Assembly: GCF_009764265.1 (NCBI RefSeq)
Contig: NZ_RWIR01000007.1
Location: 124,001-188,000 of the forward strand
Direction: 5' to 3'
From: Pseudomonas sp. PB101
GTDB lineage: Bacteria > Pseudomonadota > Gammaproteobacteria > Pseudomonadales > Pseudomonadaceae
DNA: 64,000 bases
A program made the translations under genes and the position numbers. The notes under the pieces were generated by a model. The model made no database searches. It was not told the origin of the DNA and saw nothing but the letters and a program-made list of their open reading frames with translations. This document shows positions 42,414 to 51,071 of this stretch, piece after piece (the first letter of the stretch is position 1; each line of letters starts with the position of its first letter).

Positions 42414-44933
42414 CTATACCTTTCGCGGTTTAACACGCGCTGTTGCCTCAGCCACCAGCGGGTCGTCTGGCCAGTAGTGTTTGGGGTAGCGCCCCTTCAG
42501 GTCCTTTTTCACCTCTGCGTAGGTACTGCGCCAGAAGTTCGCCAGATCCTGGGTCACCTGCACCGGCCGCCGCGCCGGGGACAGCAGGTGCAGCTTGACC
42601 ACTTGCCGGCCACCGGCAATGCGCGGGGTCTCGGCCAGGCCGAACAGCTCTTGCAAACGCACCGCCAGAATCGGTGGCTGCTCGCTGTAGTCCAGACGGA
42701 TCGACGACCCCGATGGCACGCTCAAGTGATGCGGCGCCAGTTCATCCAGACGTTGCGGCAGCGGCCAGGGCAACAGGTTGCGAACGATGCTCGACAGGTC
42801 GAGATTGGCGAAATGACTCAGCCGCGAAACCTTGCCCAGATACGGCATCAACCAGTGTTCGAGACTCTTCAGTAACGCGGCGTCGCTGACATCCGGCCAC
42901 TCGCTCTCCCCCTTTGCGGCCAGGTCCAACTGACGCAACAACGCCACCCGCGCCTGCCACTGACGCAGCTCCGGGGTCCACGGCAACAGCTCCAGGCCCT
43001 TGCGTCGCACCAGATTGACCAGCGCCTGGCTGCGGGCGGTTTCATCGAGCCCGGTCAAGGGTTCGCGGCTGAGGATCAGCTCACCGACCTTGCGCTGGCG
43101 TTCGGCGCGCAGCACGCCTTCGCGCTCGTCCCAATCCAGTTGATCGACCACCCGCACCTGTTCGGCCAATACCGAGTCGAACAGCGCCGGGTCGAAATCC
43201 GCCGCCAGGTAAATCCGTTCCTCGCGCTGGCCCTGACGGCTGCCAAGATCGGCAATCACCAGCCAGGCTTGTTTCATCAAACTATCGGCCTCGGCGAACA
43301 GCGCAGCGCGACCGTTGGCCAGGCGATATTCCGCACCACCGGCGCGCCGCTGCTGAGCAACGCGATCGGGATAGGCCAGCGCCAGCAGCGCGCCGAGCCA
43401 GCGTGGATGATCCGGATCGCTGACCGGCTCCGACGCCTTGCCGCGCAGATAACCGCGATACTGCCGCGCCAGTTGCCGGGCCCGTTGCACGCCGCCCTGG
43501 GCACCGCGAGCGGCGCGTTCTGTGCCGGACAACAACACCAGTCGACTGTGCAGGTCGGCACCGGCACCGCGCAGGATATCGCGCTCGCCGAGCAGCGCCG
43601 CGACATCGCAGGCCATGTCCGCCAACCCCAGCGCCTGCCCGCGCAACAGCAAATGGGCGATGCGCGGATGCGCCGGCAGTTCGGCCATGGCCTGACCGTG
43701 ACGGGTCAACGCCTCGCCCTCCAGTGCGCCGAGTCGCTCAAGCAAATCCTGGGCCTGGGCATACGCAGCGGCCGGGGGCACATCGAGCCAGACCAATTGC
43801 CCGGGCGTCACGCCCCAGCGGCCCAGTTGCAAGGCCAGCCCGGCGAGGTCCGCCGAAAGAATTTCAGCGCTGCCGTAGGCCGCCAGTTGCTCGTGCTGAT
43901 CCTGTGACCACAGGCGATAACACACGCCGGGCTCCAGACGCCCGGCCCGGCCCGCACGCTGGGTGGCGCTGGCCTTGGAAATGCGCTGGGTATCAAGACG
44001 AGTCATTCCACTTCGCGGATCGAAACGGGGTACGCGCTCAAGACCCGCGTCAATTACTACTCGTACGCCTTCAATAGTGAGGCTTGTTTCGGCGATGTTG
44101 GTGGCCAGCACCAACTTTCGTTTACCTTCAGGCGCGGGATCGATCGCAGCACGCTGTGCACAGAGGTCGAGTTCGCCATGCAATGGACAGAGGAGTATGT
44201 CGTTCCGCTCACCGAGAATATTTGCCAGTTCTTGATTGACCCTTCGAATTTCGGCTTGTCCTGGCAGAAAAACGAGAACGCTACCACTCTGCTCTTCGAG
44301 TGCATCCAAGCATGCTTGGATCACTCTCGACTCGATGTGCTCACCAGGCTGAAACGGGCGCCCCCAGAGAGTAGACACCGGGTACATCCTGCCTTCGCTA
44401 GTGATAACTGGTGCACCTTCTAACAACTGCGAAAGCCGCTCACCTTCCAGCGTTGCTGACATCACGAGAATCTTCAGGGGCTGCTCATCACGCAGTAACT
44501 CACGGCCGTTGAGAGTGAGTGCCAAAGCAAGATCCGCATCAAGATTTCGCGAGTGGAACTCATCAAAAATAACCAGCCCAACGCCTTCAAGAGCCGGGTC
44601 ATCTTGAAGACGGCGCGCCAAAATTCCTTCAGTGACAACTTCAATTCGAGTTTTCGGACCGATGCAGCTTTCGAGGCGAATACGATACCCAACGGTCTCA
44701 CCAACCTTCTCCCCTAGCTCACTGGCCAGTCTTTCTGCAGCGGCACGGGCAGCCAATCGGCGAGGCTCAAGCATGAGGATGGACTGCTCACCAAGCCACT
44801 CTTCACGGAGGATTGCCAATGGAACGCGAGTGGTCTTACCGGCGCCTGGGGGGGCTTGTAGTACAACCTCGTTGCACGCATTCAACACGTGTAGAAGTGC
44901 CGGCATAGCGGCGTCGATTGGCAAAGAACTCAT
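42414..44933 (-). CDS. hrpB: ATP-dependent helicase HrpB, complete mosaic copy
   Basis: An 839-residue DEAH/DExH helicase with Walker A APPGAGKT (27-34), DEFH (124-127), SATLEGERL, ATNIAETSLTI, QRAGRAGRLEPG and the HrpB C-terminal domain. It is the only intact copy in the window. From about SGMTRLDTQ onward (left of about position 44000) it differs from the truncated copy at only about ten residues in about 545. Before that point identity drops to roughly three quarters, and the DNA is lower in GC with different codons. The N-terminal third therefore has another origin. The helicase probably remodels RNA or RNA-protein complexes; its cellular role is not well defined. Confidence 0.9.
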   Translation of the reverse strand: MSSLPIDAAMPALLHVLNACNEVVLQAPPGAGKTTRVPLAILREEWLGEQSILMLEPRRLAARAAAERLASELGEKVGETVGYRIRLESCIGPKTRIEVVTEGILARRLQDDPALEGVGLVIFDEFHSRNLDADLALALTLNGRELLRDEQPLKILVMSATLEGERLSQLLEGAPVITSEGRMYPVSTLWGRPFQPGEHIESRVIQACLDALEEQSGSVLVFLPGQAEIRRVNQELANILGERNDILLCPLHGELDLCAQRAAIDPAPEGKRKLVLATNIAETSLTIEGVRVVIDAGLERVPRFDPRSGMTRLDTQRISKASATQRAGRAGRLEPGVCYRLWSQDQHEQLAAYGSAEILSADLAGLALQLGRWGVTPGQLVWLDVPPAAAYAQAQDLLERLGALEGEALTRHGQAMAELPAHPRIAHLLLRGQALGLADMACDVAALLGERDILRGAGADLHSRLVLLSGTERAARGAQGGVQRARQLARQYRGYLRGKASEPVSDPDHPRWLGALLALAYPDRVAQQRRAGGAEYRLANGRAALFAEADSLMKQAWLVIADLGSRQGQREERIYLAADFDPALFDSVLAEQVRVVDQLDWDEREGVLRAERQRKVGELILSREPLTGLDETARSQALVNLVRRKGLELLPWTPELRQWQARVALLRQLDLAAKGESEWPDVSDAALLKSLEHWLMPYLGKVSRLSHFANLDLSSIVRNLLPWPLPQRLDELAPHHLSVPSGSSIRLDYSEQPPILAVRLQELFGLAETPRIAGGRQVVKLHLLSPARRPVQVTQDLANFWRSTYAEVKKDLKGRYPKHYWPDDPLVAEATARVKPRKV

Positions 44934-45030
44934 GGCGACTCCCAGGCAGATGAGCAGTATAACGGGTTAAGGAGTTCGACCGTTTGGAGAGTGAGAACCG
45001 CCAAACAAACGCGTGTTCACAAGTCAGTAC

Positions 45031-45258
45031 TCAGAATTTGACCATTATCGAAAAACACCACGCGCTCTGCTGCCAGAGCCGCGAAGCGTTCACCATAGTC
45101 CACGTCGACCATCGTCATACCGTCGATGGAGAATGAATTCAGACTTACAGCACTTCCCCGACCAGCTCAGCATCATGATCAGAAGTAGTCTCGTCGATCA
45201 GCAGAGTACGGGGCTCCATGACAATTGCACGAAAAATGGCAACGCGCCGTTGCTACCC
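45031..45258 (-). pseudogene. Remnant of a polar amino-acid ABC transporter ATPase (HisP/GlnQ type)
   Basis: The minus strand encodes broken but recognisable ATPase pieces: RVAIFRAIVMEPRTLLIDET then TTSDHDAELVGEVL (signature end, Walker B and D-loop). After a frameshift comes GMTMVDVD followed by AAERVVFFDNGQI. In intact relatives these read RVAIARALAMEP, LLFDEPTSALDPELVGEVL and VVFFDGG. In-frame stops and the shift rule out function. The rest of the 44934-45314 interval shows no gene. It is debris from an earlier gene order in the island. Confidence 0.7.
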
Positions 45259-45314
45259 CTAGGGAAGTTGCGCCGCGAAAGCCTCGATTTCCCATGGACC
45301 CGAAGGATAGATGC

Positions 45315-45779
45315 TCACTCTGGTTCGTACCCGTTAACATACTCGATCCGCCTGTGCATACGCCCGAGCAGGTCTGTCAGAGTACTCACTTCCTCTGGGG
45401 AAAGGTCTGCCAGCAAGCGTCGCTCACGCTCCATTGCAGCCAAAAAAATCTGGTCATGTAACGCTTTGCCTTCGCTGGTGAGGCTGACGGTATAGCGACG
45501 TGCGTCACGGGCATCCACCGCAGTCGTGACGTAATTAGCTTCCTCCAACTGTTGCAGCGATCGGCTCACAGCACTCTTATCGAGCCCGATAACCTGACAT
45601 ATCCGGTTTGCAGTGATGCCGTTCTCCACAGCCAACATGGACAACATTCGCCACTCCACAACACCTACCCCGAAATGCTTTCGATAGCATTTGGAAGCCC
45701 CCGCCGAAAGCTTGTTCGACAAGAAATTGAGCAGACCTGGCACATAGCGGCCAAGGTCCAGATGCAAATCTTCTGGCAT
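45315..45779 (-). CDS. MarR-family transcriptional regulator
   Basis: A 154-residue winged-helix regulator. The DNA-binding part is NRICQVIGLDKSAVSRSLQQLEE with the wing at DARDARRYTVSLTSEG. MarR proteins usually repress catabolic or efflux genes and are released by aromatic acids or their CoA esters. I chose the ATG at 45779 because a longer frame reaching 45830 would run into a perfect operator-like dyad at 45809-45840. It is divergent from a Rieske oxygenase gene, its likely target. Confidence 0.83.
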   Translation of the reverse strand: MPEDLHLDLGRYVPGLLNFLSNKLSAGASKCYRKHFGVGVVEWRMLSMLAVENGITANRICQVIGLDKSAVSRSLQQLEEANYVTTAVDARDARRYTVSLTSEGKALHDQIFLAAMERERRLLADLSPEEVSTLTDLLGRMHRRIEYVNGYEPE

Positions 45780-45808
45780 AAAAATCCGTGCTGGTGCGTC
45801 AATGATCG

Positions 45809-45840
45809 AGAATATTGGTTGACATATCAACCAATATTCT
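45809..45840. promoter_or_regulatory. MarR-type operator, perfect 14+4+14 dyad
   Basis: AGAATATTGGTTGA at 45809-45822 and its exact complement at 45827-45840 flank CATA. The TTGGTTGA core is typical of MarR-family sites. It lies 30 bp upstream of the regulator start, in the region shared with the oxygenase gene. Confidence 0.72.
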
Positions 45841-45915
45841 TAGGATTGATTCCGACCCATCGAGCAACCTCTCAAAACTCTTCGCGGTCATCACAACAAT
45901 AACAGGAGGATCGAC

Positions 45916-45984
45916 ATGTCCCCACACCAGCACGCGATTGCAGCACTAATTTGCTCAGTTCAGCCTCGCACGCACATCGTGTAG
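45916..45984 (+). CDS. Possible 22-residue leader peptide or gene remnant
   Basis: A short frame encoding MSPHQHAIAALICSVQPRTH and two further residues. A strong AGGAGG site lies six bases before its ATG (45904-45909). It sits between the MarR operator and the Rieske gene. It could be a leader peptide, or the start of a gene lost by deletion. Nothing else supports translation. Confidence 0.3.
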   Translation: MSPHQHAIAALICSVQPRTHIV

Positions 45985-46148
45985 GAATCGACTGAGCAAT
46001 GACGCTCATTGCCGCCTGTTGCGAATAGACCGCTTGGGCACGCGATCAACCTGCATTATCGACAAATACCATCGATCACCGGCTCTTAGTAAAAAATTAC
46101 CAGTGCTGGAACTCATACCACTCATAAATCTTAAAAGTGGAGATTGTC

Positions 46149-47225
46149 ATGACTGTTTCACTTGCAACGCCTTTCGGTAGTACCGCTGCACCGCAAGACT
46201 CATCACCGTTCCTGCTCGATCAATGGTACGTAGGTGCCTGGTCTTGGGAGCTCAAGGAGAAACCGGTCGGCCGTACCTTGTTGAATCAGCCTATTGTGTT
46301 GTTTCGCACGGGTGATGGCCAAGTAGCTGCGCTCGAGAACCGTTGCTGCCATCGAGCACTGCCGCTTTCTGACGGAACACTGGAAGCCGAAGGTTTGCGC
46401 TGTGGCTATCACGGCCTACTCTTCGATGCGACAGGCAAATGTATTGAGGTTCCAGGCCAGTCAAAAGTCCCAGGTAAGGCTATCGTTCCGGCTTACCATA
46501 TTCGCGAACAGGACAGCATCATCTGGGTTTGGTTTGGTAGCGCGGCACATTCAGAGCCTACATCTGAGCCGCCCACCTATCCTATTCATAGCTCAGGCAA
46601 ATATCTGTTCGAAGGTGATGTGTATCACTACAACGCCCCCTATCAACTCATACACGATAACTTGTTGGATCTCAGTCATCTTGGTTATGTCCACCTTCGT
46701 ACTATCGGAGGGAATGCCAAAATCCACATGACGGCAGACATGACTGTGGAAAGTGACGAGCGAAGCGTCAAAGTCACGCGTTACATGCGTAACTCCGTGC
46801 CACCACCCACCTACACCGCCGCCTATCCGTTCAAGGGCAACATTGATCGCTGGCAAGAAATAGAGTTTCACATCTCTCATCTGCTGATCTGGACCGGCGC
46901 CGTCGATGTCGGAAGCGAATCAATTGAAAACCCCGAACGCGGTGGCTTTCATATGCGGGGCTTTCATGGCGTGACACCGGAGACAGAGACAACCAGCCAC
47001 TATTTCTGGTCGATGGCCACCAATCCCGTCAGCGATCCCGAAGTGACCAAAAAGAAAGTCATCGAACAAACAATCCTGACGTTCGATGAAGACAAGGTAG
47101 TCATCGAGTCTCAATACGCCAACATGTGCCAATTCAGCGGCCGTCCTATGGTCGACATCCATGTTGATGTCGGAGCCAATCGCGCCAGACGAATCATTCA
47201 ACACCTTCGCAGCTCAGTCGGCTGA
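46149..47225 (+). CDS. Rieske non-heme iron oxygenase, alpha subunit
   Basis: A 358-residue oxygenase with the Rieske [2Fe-2S] ligands C66, H68, C85 and H88 (CCHRALPLSDG...LRCGYHG). The mononuclear iron site lies in DNLLDLSHLGYVH (H177, H182). The C-terminal part reads like VanA-type demethylases and related single-component hydroxylases. It would insert oxygen into an aromatic ring or remove an O- or N-alkyl group using electrons from a separate reductase, which is not in the window. The ATG at 46149 follows GGAG. The 308-bp upstream region holds the MarR operator. Confidence 0.87.
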   Translation: MTVSLATPFGSTAAPQDSSPFLLDQWYVGAWSWELKEKPVGRTLLNQPIVLFRTGDGQVAALENRCCHRALPLSDGTLEAEGLRCGYHGLLFDATGKCIEVPGQSKVPGKAIVPAYHIREQDSIIWVWFGSAAHSEPTSEPPTYPIHSSGKYLFEGDVYHYNAPYQLIHDNLLDLSHLGYVHLRTIGGNAKIHMTADMTVESDERSVKVTRYMRNSVPPPTYTAAYPFKGNIDRWQEIEFHISHLLIWTGAVDVGSESIENPERGGFHMRGFHGVTPETETTSHYFWSMATNPVSDPEVTKKKVIEQTILTFDEDKVVIESQYANMCQFSGRPMVDIHVDVGANRARRIIQHLRSSVG

Positions 47226-47255
47226 CCCTGATCCGAAATGAATGCCTCGCATAAA

Positions 47256-47311
47256 GAGGGCGGCTAAGCCTCACGCCATTGAAAAAACGTGAGGTTCAGA
47301 GCCCGCCCGCT
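47256..47311. terminator. Hairpin between convergent oxygenase and chemoreceptor genes
   Basis: CCTCACG at 47269-47275 pairs with CGTGAGG at 47288-47294 around an A-rich loop. Flanking GGGCGG and CCGCCC segments extend the stem imperfectly. The position between converging genes suggests a bidirectional terminator. Confidence 0.45.
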
Positions 47312-47404
47312 TGTCAATGTGGTGAAGGCCTAATGAGCTAGATGTTTACACGCGACAATCAGCATTCACGATCGATTCACCTGCATAACTACGGTTATCT
47401 CCGA

Positions 47405-49354
47405 TTAGAGTCGAAAAATTCCCACAGCCTTATTCAGTTCCTCTCCCACTTGCCGCAGTTCGACAGTTGAATCGCTCAACTGAAGACTTTCCCGAGCACT
47501 GCCCTCGGCCACCTCTCGCACACGCAACATACTTTGGCTCACCTTGTCGGCCACGGCGCTCTGCTGTTGGGCTGCGGCAGCGATATGCTGATTCATCTGT
47601 TCGATACTCAACACCGCCTGTGTAATTTTTGTCAGAGCCTGGGAAGCTTGCCCCGCCAAAATCACTGTTTCGCTGGTCAAGACATGACTACCATGCAAAC
47701 GCTCGGCAGCTTCCTGTACCACCAAGCGCAACCGCATGATTAAACTTTCGATTTCCAGCGTAGATGATTGAGTACGTTTAGCTAGCCCCCGTACCGCGTC
47801 GGCAACTACTGCAAAACCGCGACCATGCTTACCAGCCCGAGCAGCTTCAATTGCCGCATTCAGTGCTAACAAGTTCGTTTGCTCGGCTACAGCCTTTATC
47901 ACATCTAATACACTGCCAATAGATGCGCTTTCTCTCAACAGTGACTCCATAACTCCTGCGCAGCCGGTCATTTCCAAAGCGAGGCAATCGATTTTCCCAC
48001 CCGCCATACGAACCAGTTCATCGCCTTCACGGGCGTGACTGTGGGCTTGTGCAACTGCAGCACTGGCCTCATCAGCATTGCGTGCAACCTCTTTCGCAGT
48101 GAATGTCATTTGGTCCATGGCCGTGGCGGCAAGCTCGGTTTCCAGTCGCTGCTGCTCGACGCCGCGACCGCTGCGCTCGATCACATTGACGAGGCTGCCA
48201 ACGGTGCCACCCATTAGGTTAACGCCCTGATGTATACGCCCGACTAGAACACGCAGACTACCCAACATATTGCGTGCAGTTTCGAGCAACTGACCCAACT
48301 CATCGCGTCGCTCCAGACTAAGCAGTGCAGCACTCAAGTCTCCTGCCGCTACGCGCTGCGTCAGTTGTACGGCTTGGCGCAAGGGTTGGAGGATGAGGTG
48401 GCGAATCAGAAGACTCGCACCGACTCCCAATCCGAGTGCCAAAAGGCTGATGAGTGCTAGTCGACGATAAGCATTTTGACTATCTGCGGCTAAAGCGGAT
48501 TCTTGCCGTTGATTATTTTGATCCAGCAATGCTGCGATGCGCTGTGCTTGAGTGGTCATTGCCTCGTCACCACTTCTAGCCTGTGCACGATCAGCAACGA
48601 ATTGTTCAAAGGCCTCACGATAATCCTTGAACGCGGCACGAGCGATCTGAAGCGACTCCTGCTGCGGGCCTCCAAGGTTCAGCGCCAGATTATCCATGGA
48701 GGCAAGAATATCGCTCATGTTGGTCTCCCAATCATTGCGGTAACGCTCTTCGCCGTCCAGAGAGTAATAAAGCTCGCTGTCACGTAGCTTCGACAGTTTG
48801 TTGAACAAGTCACCTGTCTGTTCCAGACGGGCCATTTGTTCGACGTTCGCGACACCACCCCGTTCAAGTTGGGTATTGAGTACATCCATTTGATCGAGGA
48901 AAACACCAGTAAAACTGTCCCCCACAGTTTTCGCTCGATCTTGCATATGCAAGCGTGCGGAACGAGCTTGGCGAAGCGAATCTGAATAACGAAGAAATTG
49001 CTCCAGATAAGCCGCACTTGCTTTACGCATCTCGGTTCGTTCACCAGGATCCACGTTGGCCCCACCAAGTAGTCGGCTTAAGACGTCGATACTTGCTCGA
49101 ACCTGCTCAAGGTTTTGCTGGGTGAGACTCAGAGCGAAATCTTTTTCAGATATCCGCGCCTGTAAAATCAACGCACGAATCGCTGATTCGCTCTGCAGTT
49201 GCTCGCTGCGCGCTTGTAGAATGGCGAGGGAGTTGAACGCTGTAACCGCTACTGAAACGGTAAATATCAACACTAACCCGAAACCCAGCGATAGCTTGGC
49301 ACCCACAGACAGATCGCCGAGTTTTCGGCTCAGCACAGACGAATAGTTGCTCAC
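47405..49354 (-). CDS. Methyl-accepting chemotaxis protein
   Basis: A 649-residue chemoreceptor. A first membrane helix near residues 20-40 is followed by a helical periplasmic sensor of about 270 residues. A second helix (LALISLLALGLGVGASLLI) lies near 312-330, then a HAMP domain and the signalling tip NLLALNAAIEAARAGKHGRG with FAVVADAVRGLAKRTQ. The large periplasmic domain differs from the small four-helix type and probably senses a small organic ligand directly. Its location within catabolic genes suggests taxis toward the degraded compound or an intermediate. Confidence 0.88.
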   Translation of the reverse strand: MSNYSSVLSRKLGDLSVGAKLSLGFGLVLIFTVSVAVTAFNSLAILQARSEQLQSESAIRALILQARISEKDFALSLTQQNLEQVRASIDVLSRLLGGANVDPGERTEMRKASAAYLEQFLRYSDSLRQARSARLHMQDRAKTVGDSFTGVFLDQMDVLNTQLERGGVANVEQMARLEQTGDLFNKLSKLRDSELYYSLDGEERYRNDWETNMSDILASMDNLALNLGGPQQESLQIARAAFKDYREAFEQFVADRAQARSGDEAMTTQAQRIAALLDQNNQRQESALAADSQNAYRRLALISLLALGLGVGASLLIRHLILQPLRQAVQLTQRVAAGDLSAALLSLERRDELGQLLETARNMLGSLRVLVGRIHQGVNLMGGTVGSLVNVIERSGRGVEQQRLETELAATAMDQMTFTAKEVARNADEASAAVAQAHSHAREGDELVRMAGGKIDCLALEMTGCAGVMESLLRESASIGSVLDVIKAVAEQTNLLALNAAIEAARAGKHGRGFAVVADAVRGLAKRTQSSTLEIESLIMRLRLVVQEAAERLHGSHVLTSETVILAGQASQALTKITQAVLSIEQMNQHIAAAAQQQSAVADKVSQSMLRVREVAEGSARESLQLSDSTVELRQVGEELNKAVGIFRL

Positions 49355-49567
49355 GAGGTAGTAACCTTCTTTTTATTTTACCATCCGCTCCCTTAGGCAG
49401 TCGCGGCCTAGTGAGCGAGGGTATTAGAAAGATCCCCCTAGTAATAATCGAGATTTCTACTCACAGGTATTTCGATAAATCATACCTCGACACAATAAAT
49501 ATTATAATCACAACTGAAATTTCTCAAAATTCGAAAATCAACACTAACCAATGAGACTCAGTCAAGT

Positions 49568-50509
49568 CTATGCAGTCGCTCCGTCAGCCTCATGCCTTTG
49601 GTCATTAAGATTACTTGCCATTTTGGATATCAGCGCTCTCAGCCAACCGTGAGCTGTATCTCCCTCCATACTCTTATGCCAAATCATACATTCACGAGTT
49701 GCCGGAATTTTTACTGGCGTCGAGAGAACTTTCAGCGGCAAGTGCTGCGCGTACAATTCGGCTAACATTCGATGAGTCGTTGCGACCCTGTTAGTACCAA
49801 TAACAACTTGCGCTAACGTATTAAAATCATTGCAAATAACCTCAATCCTGCGACTGACTCCATACTGATTCATAAACCACTCTTCGATGCTTAACTTCCG
49901 ACTTCTTCCAAAACCAGCAGACACATGCCCCATAGTTATATACTGCTCGAGCGTAATCTGCTCCCCCACATCAGGATTTTCATCCCACAGAACGCAAACA
50001 TGATCTTCTTCAAAAAGAAGCACATAGGGATGATCGGCAGTGATGTAAAAATCCGGCATAATGATAAAATCAACTTCACCACGAGTCAGCATCTCGTTGC
50101 TATGATCGCTTACACCGATAATTTCAAATGTGATGTTAGGCGCATTACGGTTTGCCCACACCATTACTTTTGAAAGTAGAACGCTAACCAAATAATCCGA
50201 CGTGATAATTTTAAAATGCCGATTGCTCGTCATTGGATCAAAGTCCGGCTTGGCAGTGATCGATGACTTAATCAAAAGGAGTACTTCTCTTATTGGACCC
50301 GCCAACTCCAAGGCATAGGGAGTCGGCTGCATTTTTCGATTAACGTAGATTAATAGATCGTCTCCAAAGTACTCACGCAATCTACTAAGAATGCCACTGA
50401 TCGCCGACTGCGTCATATGTAGGCGTTCCGCAGCACGGGTGATATTGCATTCCTCAAGCATCACGTCCAGAGCGACCAAAAGATTTAGGTCAAGATGATT
50501 AAATCGCAT
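49568..50509 (-). CDS. LysR-family regulator, NodD/NahR-like
   Basis: A 313-residue regulator opening with MRFNHLDLNLLVALDVMLEE, the hallmark N terminus of the NodD/NahR/LinR branch. The helix-turn-helix NITRAAERLHMTQSAISGIL follows. This branch responds to aromatic or flavonoid inducers. The ATG at 50509 follows GAGG; earlier in-frame starts would add unlike residues. It is divergent from the DUF1302-led operon, which it probably activates. Residues are AT-richer in codon use than core genes on the left. Confidence 0.85.
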   Translation of the reverse strand: MRFNHLDLNLLVALDVMLEECNITRAAERLHMTQSAISGILSRLREYFGDDLLIYVNRKMQPTPYALELAGPIREVLLLIKSSITAKPDFDPMTSNRHFKIITSDYLVSVLLSKVMVWANRNAPNITFEIIGVSDHSNEMLTRGEVDFIIMPDFYITADHPYVLLFEEDHVCVLWDENPDVGEQITLEQYITMGHVSAGFGRSRKLSIEEWFMNQYGVSRRIEVICNDFNTLAQVVIGTNRVATTHRMLAELYAQHLPLKVLSTPVKIPATRECMIWHKSMEGDTAHGWLRALISKMASNLNDQRHEADGATA

Positions 50510-51071
50510 GGATAACCTCATATCTATTATTTTTTGCAATACCTTCCCCCGAAATGCTGACCTCGTCAAGCGCCGGAATTTCAGCTCACTCCCTGGAATT
50601 CCGGCGCAGGCCCACCCCTGACGACGTATTTGAGATTTCGATCATGAGTATCCTGACTCTTGATTGTTCAAATCATAAAAAACCCCTGTACCGTTCGTTC
50701 CACAAGAAAAATCCACCATAAGAGCGCCCTTCCAGGCTCTTGCCGGGTGCAGAGAGGGAACACCAGATGATTCAGCTTAATCTTGCTGCCATTACATCAT
50801 CAGACTGCCAAGTCATAGCGAATGACCTTCCCCTCGCTCGATCATCGCTGCACCCTCGATACCGAGCCTTGCGCTCGGCAGCAGCCAATCCAATTCGTTT
50901 GACCACCGAAATACCTACACCCTTGCCTGCCAATAAACACTAACCAATCGGCAGATAACTCGAGGCACGTGTAACTTCGTTCGTCCCATTACACCTCCTC
51001 ACCCGACGAAAGAATCTGAATAATAAGTTCCGTGAATACACCCAAAACACAAAAATAATAAAGGCCGTTTC
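50510..51071. other. Divergent promoter region between LysR gene and catabolic operon
   Basis: A 562-bp region. A 58-codon frame at 50767-50943, starting MIQLNLAAITSSDCQ with a weak GAGAGGG site, is the only candidate gene and has no recognisable family. No clear LysR T-N11-A dyad could be fixed by eye. The length suggests a complex regulatory region or a remnant. Confidence 0.4.

Noticed and set aside
42230..42433. 67-codon frame running into the end of hrpB
   Set aside because: No ribosome site and no family-like residues, and its end overlaps conserved hrpB codons on the other strand.
45013..45495. 160-codon plus-strand frame right of hrpB
   Set aside because: It is antisense to the ABC ATPase remnant and to the end of the MarR gene, whose residues are recognisable.
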